Positions 56,301-61,883 of a stretch of DNA of 64,000 nucleotides are shown here, one piece after another. The translations under genes and the position numbers were made by a program. The DNA comes from an uncultured Clostridia bacterium (GTDB taxonomy: Bacteria; Bacillota; Clostridia; TANB77; CAG-508), in contig CAKPRQ010000002.1 in NCBI GenBank assembly GCA_934182605.1, forward strand, positions 123,970 to 187,969, in the 5' to 3' direction. Each line of letters starts with the position of its first letter. The first letter of the stretch is position 1. The notes beneath the pieces were generated by a model that was given only the letters and a program-made list of their open reading frames with translations, was not told the origin of the DNA and did no database searches.

Positions 56301-58407
56301 AATTATCTTCGTATATATCTGAAATAGCATTAGAATACGTATCTACACCTGCTTGTTCTGCATATATTTCTGTAAATTTTGATTTATTTACACTTTCTAA
56401 ATCTATACCTATTCTTGGTTGTATAATTCCATATCCATCTACCACAACTCCATCTCTTACAACAGGTTTATTTAAAATATGCATCATTGCACCTACTAAT
56501 TCTAATCCTGTATTTAATGGTAATACTGTATCTCCATCTAATGTTATAACATATTTTATTTTAGGTATATTAATTTCTTCTTCTAAAGTGTTTAATATAA
56601 AATCTTCTTCTACTTGTCTTTTATCATTTTTTAAATTTTCACATCTATTTTGCACTAAGTAATTATTAAATTGATGAAGCATTCCTCTTTTTCTTTCCCA
56701 ACCTAAGTACTTTTTCTCTGTACTAGACCAATTTCTTTTTCTATATATAAATTGAAATATATTTATATCTTTTTTAGGATATTTGTTATTTAATGCTATA
56801 ATTCCCTCTTTAGCAGTTTTTATTATTTCTTCATCTTGTTTTTTATGTTCTTCATTTTCTGTTGTGCAATCTCCTAACACAGCAAAATATATATTTTCAG
56901 TTTTATTTGCTAAGTAAAATACTTCTAATTTTCTTAATAAACTTTTTACTTTTTCTTTGGAATTTACAATTGTAGGTATTACTACAAAAGTTTTATTTTC
57001 TTCATCTATTCCATCTAATACATTTATTTTTGGTATAATTTTAGGTTTTACTTTTTTTACTAATATATAATTTAATATTTGCAAATAGATTTCAGAAATG
57101 GGAATGTATAATGCTAGCATTATTAAATATGCATATATTGCTTTTATACATTGTGCCATTATAATTCCTAAAATTAATATAATTGATAATGTTACTGTAA
57201 AGAAAGTTATAACATATAAGGTCTTTTTTTGTTTACAAGTTTTTTCTCTAGATTTAATATTTAATTCTCTTAATAAATCTTGTTTTCCTTCATCTATTAA
57301 ATAATACCCTATATGTTTTTTCTTATCGTCTTTTAAATCTTTTCTACTTGCTAATCCTAAAACTTTATTTGCAACAAAAATTTCTGATAAATTTGCTTTT
57401 TTTGCTATTTCTTCTATTACACTTCTATAAGATACTTTAGTTTCATAAGTCATTTTTTCATATATATTTAATGGATCTTTTTTTAAAATATCTTCAACAG
57501 TATTCATAGTATCAAATATTTCTTGAAAATTAATTCTTGATATATTTTTAATACTAGTAATCGCATTCCCTATAGAAACTTTAGAAACAGCTATTATAAA
57601 GTGTTCTTTTCTTATAATTTGGTCTACAGTTATCCCCTTTTTTTCCACTATTTCTTCTAGGGCTTTTAAATATGGATACCCTCTTTTTCCATATTTTTTC
57701 AAACTATATGCCATATATTCTACAAAAGAATATTCTTGTTGCAACTGTGGTTTATATTGGAATTTGTTATTATTTTTTATATTTTCATTATTATTATCAG
57801 TTTCGTAAGTAGTATTATTCTCAATTGTAGTCATCAAAATTCGATGTGCTTTCATTTTCTGTTTTTGAGCAACATCTATTTTTTCACATATATCTTTTAT
57901 ATTTTGAATTATAGAAATTTTTAGAAAATTAGATAAATTCCATAATTCTTCCATAGTTATATTTTTATTTTTTTGATATACTTGTAATGTTTTTTCAATT
58001 ACTTCTTTATCTATTTGATTATTAGTATATTTTACAATTTCATTTGCTAATATATATATTCTTGCAATTCCTTTATAATTTCCATTAACTAATCCAGGTA
58101 AATTTATATATTTTTTTAAGGTAAGTTCATTACATATTGCTCTTACATTTTCTTCTATAATATAATAATTGTCTAATAGCCATTCTCCTGCAGGATGAAT
58201 AGCTATATTTTGTTTTATATTTTCATTTAATAATTCATATACTTTAGATATATATTGAAAATCATTTTTTAGTTGAGTAATTGGATATGTCTGCTTTTGC
58301 GATTTTTTAGAGATAATTTGTTCTATAGATAGTTGTTCTATATATTTTTCTAGTTGTTCTTTGTTTAAGTATATTTCATTGCCTTTTAATACTCTATTTT
58401 TTTCCAA
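50329..58407 (-). CDS. Cyclic beta-1,2-glucan synthase-like protein (NdvB type)
   Basis: 2692 residues, the largest gene here. The N-terminal half has membrane helices around 400-450 and 790-960 flanking a glycosyltransferase-2-like (GT84) domain with VITLDGDTVLP and SRNHRWIRGDWQIS. A glucoamylase-like region (GISESAFNLKDLYGNYQYKAFGIPWLG) follows. The C-terminal third is a GH94 phosphorylase-like domain with YYQSGGAIGYRDQLQDTMG and the catalytic GSGDWNDGF. This order is that of NdvB, which elongates, cyclises and exports beta-1,2-glucan. No partner genes are adjacent. The frame is uninterrupted over 8 kb and, by eye, has no in-frame CGG. Confidence 0.9.
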   Translation of the reverse strand: MEKNRVLKGNEIYLNKEQLEKYIEQLSIEQIISKKSQKQTYPITQLKNDFQYISKVYELLNENIKQNIAIHPAGEWLLDNYYIIEENVRAICNELTLKKYINLPGLVNGNYKGIARIYILANEIVKYTNNQIDKEVIEKTLQVYQKNKNITMEELWNLSNFLKISIIQNIKDICEKIDVAQKQKMKAHRILMTTIENNTTYETDNNNENIKNNNKFQYKPQLQQEYSFVEYMAYSLKKYGKRGYPYLKALEEIVEKKGITVDQIIRKEHFIIAVSKVSIGNAITSIKNISRINFQEIFDTMNTVEDILKKDPLNIYEKMTYETKVSYRSVIEEIAKKANLSEIFVANKVLGLASRKDLKDDKKKHIGYYLIDEGKQDLLRELNIKSREKTCKQKKTLYVITFFTVTLSIILILGIIMAQCIKAIYAYLIMLALYIPISEIYLQILNYILVKKVKPKIIPKINVLDGIDEENKTFVVIPTIVNSKEKVKSLLRKLEVFYLANKTENIYFAVLGDCTTENEEHKKQDEEIIKTAKEGIIALNNKYPKKDINIFQFIYRKRNWSSTEKKYLGWERKRGMLHQFNNYLVQNRCENLKNDKRQVEEDFILNTLEEEINIPKIKYVITLDGDTVLPLNTGLELVGAMMHILNKPVVRDGVVVDGYGIIQPRIGIDLESVNKSKFTEIYAEQAGVDTYSNAISDIYEDNFKEAIYTGKGIYDLDVFYEVLNNVIPDNLVLSHDLLESTYLKCGLASDIFLMDGYPTKYTSYVSRNHRWIRGDWQISNWIGSKVGNKEKSIVNNPIDRLSKFKIFDNLRRSLFPITALILLFINYKLTFILGIISVLMPLILDLINYIVYRKETNERQVNFSRNISGIKKSILKGILEIVTLPDKVYTSINAIVKTLYRLKIKNNLLEWVTAEEAELLNKGDLKSYYKKMWFSVLAGLFMIIYFTYPRIFLGLVWVFAPYIMWYVSKPKKVKTYKDIITGEEERYVKNIAKRTWSYFENYMTEENNYLVPDNYQEGKVALRTSSTNIGLSLLGVISAYDLKFISINKALELLENVINSICRLVKWNGHLYNWYDIRTLEPLKPRYVSSVDSGNFVGYLFVVRTFLIEKSQNKELIDKVNNIINNTNFLSLYNPKIRLFSIGYNIEEGKLTDSYYDFLASEARQTSFISIALRQVNPKHWNNLSRTLTVLNGYKGLISWSGTAFEYLMPNIIMKKYEDSLIDESCKFLIMSSKIYAKKLEIPWGISESAFNLKDLYGNYQYKAFGIPWLGVKRGLADEIVVAPYASVLAIDEDVKSVIENLKEIETLGGTGDFGLYEAIDFTPERLQLQEKYSVIKTYMAHHQALILLSINNLLNSEILQKRFYDNPEIEAIDILLQEKMPRNIVITKSKKEKVEKLKYKDYEDFAERVINKLSPIYENTNFISNNDYVIFMNDKGEGYSRYKDIYINRYKKTNEETGGINFYIKTSSKTYSTILSNISKLPTNYNVTFNEAENIFERLDGNILSKLKITVSPEDNVEIRKFSFKNFGEEKELLEVNSILEPILSTAHQDYAHPAFNSMSIEFEKVRDNIIIKRRMKTIEEENIFLAVTLYSGNTNDIEYEIDKKKIMGRNKNKMLELDELEKEKNLKTVNPMLLLRKKIEVEIKDKTDLTFIMVIAESKEKALSLIEKYKNTEKIRETFELQRAKVEAENRYLMLKSNNILNYQEILRELLYKNYFKKNYVYTLSNGFENKIYLKEDLWKFGISGDLPYILVKIKNELELETLGEVLKAYDYFRLKNIKIDLVIINEEEYSYNEKLRNLIEYEIQNNQIAYMINNGIYVLSNIEKEDLETLEFRANLIIDVSKGNLDTIIKEQKQEYFEHQKYWSLNNKDIVIKEEEDSKKEISKTNFLDNLKFCNEYGGFTQDGKEYHIAISKNQKTPIVWSNILGNENFGTVVTETGGGYTWCKNSRLNRITAWNNNPILDMPSEIIYVKDVETEDYWTLGYSVIPKDIEYNIIYGFGYVLYKQIYDELLQENQIYVPTEDNIKVNYINIRNLSNKPKKLKILYYIKPVLGEDEIETNSQIYTDLDMNNNIITFKNLGNKFDINDTVDNSNTNIAYISSSEKILSYTGSKKGFIGAGNICNPEALNRKGPILLDNQNSIYEEGVVVLEIEVELNEYENKEITLIIGEENSYEKVIEVKSKYTEIEKVKEELDNTKVYWNSIVNRLQVRTPDEATNIILNGWNIYQTIVSRLYGKTGYYQSGGAIGYRDQLQDTMGIKYLDKNLLKEQIIKCASHQFKEGDVLHWWHDETKRGIRTRFSDDLLWLPYAILEYVNYTGDYEILQEKIPYLEGEVLQEDCDERYDIYLPGDEEGTLLEHMERALEKGINIGENGFIKMGSGDWNDGFSTVGNKGKGESIWLTFFVCYILELIIQNSKIELNIDVEKILAELKKSLNNKAWNGEWFKRAITDSGKVIGSPKNEECKIDSIAQSWSVISNAVSKDKQIESFSSVEKYLIDYENKVFKLLTPSFDKSNLNPGYIRRYINGVRENGGQYTHGSIWLIWAATILGYSDKAFDYYTMFNPINHSNNKEEADKYMVEPYVIAADIYGEDNLVGKGGWTWYTGASTWFYKIGIENILGLRIRDGRISVKPCVPKDWNEYKIRYMYGESVYNITVKRATEDKFVFNGIEIPEKEIKLVDNGKINDIEVTF

Positions 58408-58487
58408 AAATATCTACTCTCCTTTTTATGATATTTTTTCCAAAAATAGAGATTTTATACATGGGTGCTGATTTTATTTCATTTTCA

Positions 58488-58510
58488 GTTGCACGATTTT
58501 TTCGTGCAAC
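58488..58510. terminator. Short hairpin upstream of the glucan synthase gene
   Basis: GTTGCACGA/TCGTGCAAC perfect 9-bp stem, 5-nt T loop. On the plus strand it is followed by a T-rich stretch. It may be a terminator or part of the neighbouring insertion sequence remnant. Confidence 0.45.
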
Positions 58511-58525
58511 TAGCTTCCTTTTTCT

Positions 58526-59305
58526 TTGATGGTGTATAATAATAAACCAATAAAAGAATTAGACAAAAAATTAGAAGTAACTAAGGAAGAAATTATAGGA
58601 GGAACAATGTACATATATTGTGAAACTAAAAGACAAAATACTAAATGTAAGTATTGTAGTAAAGAAAGTCAAAGTGTACACAGCACATATACAAGAACTA
58701 TAGCTGATTTGCCAATTCAAAATTATAAAGTAAAATTAATAATAACTGTAAAAAAATATTTCTGCAATAATGATGAATGTAATCATAGAACATTCGCAGA
58801 AACACTTGAATTCGTAGAAAAGAATGCAATAAGAACAAAACGTTTAGATAACTACATAAATAATACAAGTAGATTAAAAGGAATTAGACAAGAAGCTAGA
58901 ACTAATATAAAATACTTAAAAAGAAGTAAAATAAAAAAATTACTTTTTTATGATATAGAAGAAATTAAAGATGAAAATCTAAAAAATGATTTAAGAGAAT
59001 ATTTGGAAACAAGTAAGGAATTAAGTGAACTTTTTAAAATGATAAGAAAATTTAAAGAGATAATATTTTCTAAAAAACCACAGAGATTAAAATTTTGGAT
59101 AGAAAAAGCAAAAAAAATTAATGTAAAGGAGCTTAATAGCTTCATTACATTAATTGAAAGTGATATAGATGCTGTAAAAAATGCAATAAAATATGATTAT
59201 AGCAATGGGCTAATAGAAGGATTTAATAATAAAACAAAAGTTATAAAAAGAATAATGTATGGTAGATGTAGCTTTGATTTGCTACGTCTTAAAATATTAT
59301 CTTAA
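58526..59305 (+). pseudogene. ISL3-family transposase with internal deletion
   Basis: 259 residues against the roughly 400 typical of ISL3 transposases. The N-terminal zinc finger is present (CKYCSKESQSVHSTYTR...YFCNNDECNHRTF), and so is the C-terminal part with the catalytic Glu (YSNGLIEGFNNKTKVIKR). The middle DDE segment with the two Asp is missing. The frame stays open across the deletion. It lies next to the DGR. Confidence 0.85.
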
Positions 59306-59310
59306 ATCAA

Positions 59311-59328
59311 CTATCTTGACAAAGAACC
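59311..59328 (+). mobile_element. Right terminal inverted repeat of an ISL3-type element
   Basis: CTATCTTGACAAAGAACC is the inverse of the usual ISL3 end (GG-TTCTTTGTCAAG). I find no matching left end near 58440-58526, so the left side is truncated or degraded. Confidence 0.65.
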
Positions 59329-59387
59329 AAATTATTTTACTATAACGATATCTTGTCTTTTTTGTTCCTTTTGATTAATAATAGCAT

Positions 59388-60329
59388 TTATAAATCAACT
59401 AAAGAACTATAATTTATTCTAGAACAAATGTAATTATTAAATCCTAATTTATTAGTACGATATAAATAATGTTTCTTTTTTAGCCTTCTTTTCACATCTC
59501 TGTATTTGGCATACTTTCCAAACTTATTTCTTCCTAAAAATATAAAATTACTATTAGAATTATATATTCTTGTTTTAGGATTCAACTTTAAATTTTCTTT
59601 TTCCAAAAAAACTGTTATTTTTTCTAAGCACTCCTTCAAATAATCCTTTGAATGGTGGAACAATAAAAAATCGTCTTGATACCTCACAAACATTTTCACT
59701 TTCAATTCTTCTTTTATATAATGATCTAGGTCATTTAAATAAAATATAGCCAAAATCTGACTAGTCATTGCTCCAATACACAAGCCATCTTTTTCACTAT
59801 CTATAATGTCAAATACTATTCTAATAGCATCCTTATCTTTTATCTTCCTCAATAATTTCTTTTTTAAAATTGTTTTATCTATACTAGCAAAAAACTTACT
59901 AATATCACATTTTAATATATAATACTTATCATATTTAATTTTCATTTTTCTATGATATTCACTAGCTAACCTTAAACCTTCTTTTGTCCCCATATTAGGT
60001 CTACTAGCAACATTTACATCTAATAAACAAGGAATTAAAGCTGGATATAAAATGTATCTACTCACCAAATGATTTATTGTTTTATCAATCATGCCTTGAC
60101 TTACTATTCTTCTTTCTTTAGGTTCATAAATTGTAAAAATATTATATGGTCCTACAACATATTCCTTATTTTTTAAAATATTATATATTCTATTAATATA
60201 TATAGCTCTATAATCATTATAATTATTGACCTTACTTTTATTTTTAGTGTTCCTACATACTTCATTAAAACATTTTTTTATGTTATCAATATCATATATA
60301 TTTTTATACAAATTAGATGCCCTTTTCAT
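59388..60329 (-). CDS. DGR reverse transcriptase
   Basis: 313 residues. Motifs in order: KERRIVSQGMIDKTINHLVS, CDISKFFASIDK (first catalytic Asp), CIGAMTSQILAIFYLNDLD (the G-x3-SQ motif of DGR enzymes) and VRYQDDFLLFHH (catalytic DD). AAGGGGG precedes the ATG at 60329. It copies the template repeat RNA with errors at adenines, helped by Avd. Position after the TR is standard. No maturase or endonuclease domain, so not a group II intron. Confidence 0.95.
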   Translation of the reverse strand: MKRASNLYKNIYDIDNIKKCFNEVCRNTKNKSKVNNYNDYRAIYINRIYNILKNKEYVVGPYNIFTIYEPKERRIVSQGMIDKTINHLVSRYILYPALIPCLLDVNVASRPNMGTKEGLRLASEYHRKMKIKYDKYYILKCDISKFFASIDKTILKKKLLRKIKDKDAIRIVFDIIDSEKDGLCIGAMTSQILAIFYLNDLDHYIKEELKVKMFVRYQDDFLLFHHSKDYLKECLEKITVFLEKENLKLNPKTRIYNSNSNFIFLGRNKFGKYAKYRDVKRRLKKKHYLYRTNKLGFNNYICSRINYSSLVDL

Positions 60330-60682
60330 ATATTCCCCCTTCTTCTTTACACTTCCATTATTTCAAAATTCGAATTAAAATAATACGTCCCCAAACAGGT
60401 AAAAAGAAAAAAATAATATAACATGTATTAAACATAAATTATATTATTTAAAAATAGTCCTAAAACATACTTCCCTTCGCAACTAATATACTAAAGGCAA
60501 AAACTTTTTTATTTTTAGGAATATGTTAAATTTACTCGCCTTTAATCCCATATAATCCTACTAACAAATATGTTTATCTATTTTTAGTTTATAGTTAAAA
60601 AAACTTTTTAACTAAAGGACATAGTTTGTTTCTATATTATCTCTTATACAATCAATAATTGTATAACCGCAGTTTATAGAAG

Positions 60683-60786
60683 CTAGGAGGCGCACACCGC
60701 ATCCCGTTGTTGTTGTTGTTGTTCACATTGCGGTTGTTCGGGTTGACATTATACAAGTTGTTAGAGTTATAAGCGGACGCAAACCA
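60683..60786 (-). repeat. DGR template repeat (TR)
   Basis: 104 nt, aligned without gaps to the variable repeat at 61964-62067. On the coding strand it has fourteen AAC/AAT codons, including six AAC in a row. 18 positions differ from the VR; all are A in the TR (13 A to G, 5 A to T in the VR). The remaining 86 positions, including the GC-rich end GGGATGCGGTGTGCGCCTCC, are identical. It lies between avd and the RT gene (the 60330-60898 gap); no other feature is seen in that gap. Confidence 0.96.
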
Positions 60787-60898
60787 TGACAACTATGCCC
60801 TAAATTTATATTAATTGAATTAACTATGATGAACAATTATTATTACTAGTACTCTTAACTACATATTGCAAATCATCTAAATTTTTTATTTATAATAT

Positions 60899-61276
60899 TT
60901 ATTTATTACTACTAGTACTATTAGCATCTTTACTACTCATTGTTTTCAACCAACCATTCGTAAACTTAGCTATATCATCTAGCTTAGCTGCAAATTTCAA
61001 ATACTTTTTTTCATTTATTATCTGTTTATCAAAACTTAAATTTAGCAAAAAGTCTATAATCTTAATTTTAGCTATGCATTTTATTAATAAAGCTTTTTTG
61101 TACTTAACTTCCTCCAATGCATTCGCTTCATAAGCCATTTCCAACAAATCATAACTATTACTTCTTATTCTATTTTTTAGTTCTATATCTTTTTTAGGAA
61201 AATTATCCATACTTTTATCAATATAAACAATCAATTCTCTAATATATTGAATTATCTTAAATTTTTCTTTATTCAT
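60899..61276 (-). CDS. avd: DGR accessory variability determinant (Avd)
   Basis: 125 residues, all-helical, basic: FKIIQYIRELIVYIDKSMDNFPKKD, RIRSNSYDLLEMAYEANAL and KIKIIDFLLNLSFDKQII match the four-helix-bundle Avd family. Avd pentamers bind the RT and the TR RNA and are needed for mutagenic cDNA synthesis. It lies directly upstream of the TR. The tail is Ser/Asn-rich. Confidence 0.9.
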   Translation of the reverse strand: MNKEKFKIIQYIRELIVYIDKSMDNFPKKDIELKNRIRSNSYDLLEMAYEANALEEVKYKKALLIKCIAKIKIIDFLLNLSFDKQIINEKKYLKFAAKLDDIAKFTNGWLKTMSSKDANSTSSNK

Positions 61277-61294
61277 ATATTATTATCCCATTCC

Positions 61295-61732
61295 CTATTC
61301 ATATATTGCTTCTTCCATCTTCTTTATTATATTACTTATATTCTCTTTGTCTATATTATCAAACAAATAATTAGTTACTTTTTCTATTCTTTCTTTTAAA
61401 TTAGCTTGTTTTTTAGCTTTATTATATGTTTCATTATATCTATTTAAATTTCCCATTTCAAATTTTTCATCAATTTCATAATTATTTCTTCTGTCGATTA
61501 TTAAATAATTTATTTTTTTATTTTCCAAAGTTGAAATAACCTTATTTAAAGCTATTTCTGGGAAACCACATGTTTTTATATCTTGTTCTATATCTCTTAA
61601 TTTATATCCAAATAAATATGATAAAATATATGCATCTCTTAAATACACATTATAAAATTTTCCTATTTTTATTAGCGACACATACTCAGGATGTATTGCT
61701 TTTATTTCTTTCATTACTGTTATTACACTCAT
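61295..61732 (-). CDS. MutS domain I-like DGR accessory protein (MSL)
   Basis: 145 residues. The first 80 (MKEIKAIHPEYVSLIKIGKFYNVY, GYKLRDIEQDIKTCGFPEIAL) resemble the mismatch-binding domain I of MutS, in which a K-x-G-x-F-Y segment occurs; the clamp, core and ATPase are absent. MutS-like small proteins are a known class of DGR accessory gene. The C-terminal 60 residues are helical. It lies between the target gene and avd. A direct role in handling the TR/VR mismatched duplex is plausible but not shown. Confidence 0.8.
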   Translation of the reverse strand: MSVITVMKEIKAIHPEYVSLIKIGKFYNVYLRDAYILSYLFGYKLRDIEQDIKTCGFPEIALNKVISTLENKKINYLIIDRRNNYEIDEKFEMGNLNRYNETYNKAKKQANLKERIEKVTNYLFDNIDKENISNIIKKMEEAIYE

Positions 61733-61837
61733 TTGTTATTCTATTCCTTTCTTTGAAATTTGGACATTGTGCGTATTAAAACACACCACATTATACACTA
61801 TCATTACATTGTCCAATATTTTGAAAAAATCGACCGC

Positions 61838-61858
61838 TGGGACACCTGAGGCGTCCCA
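61838..61858 (-). promoter_or_regulatory. GC-rich hairpin downstream of the DGR target
   Basis: 9-bp stem TGGGACGCC/GGTGTCCCA (one wobble) with a 3-nt loop, 25 nt after the recoded stop of the target gene. Other DGRs need a short GC-rich hairpin downstream of the VR for target recognition. A T6 run 8 nt further also allows a weak terminator. Confidence 0.55.
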
Positions 61859-61883
61859 AGCTGGTAATTTTCCTACGCCTTCA

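Noticed and set aside
59388..60329. Group II intron or retron reverse transcriptase
   Set aside because: No intron RNA domain V or maturase domain; adjacent Avd and TR/VR pair define a DGR.
60660..60800. A GTT-rich microsatellite
   Set aside because: It is the AAC-codon block of the DGR template repeat on the opposite strand, with a matching VR.
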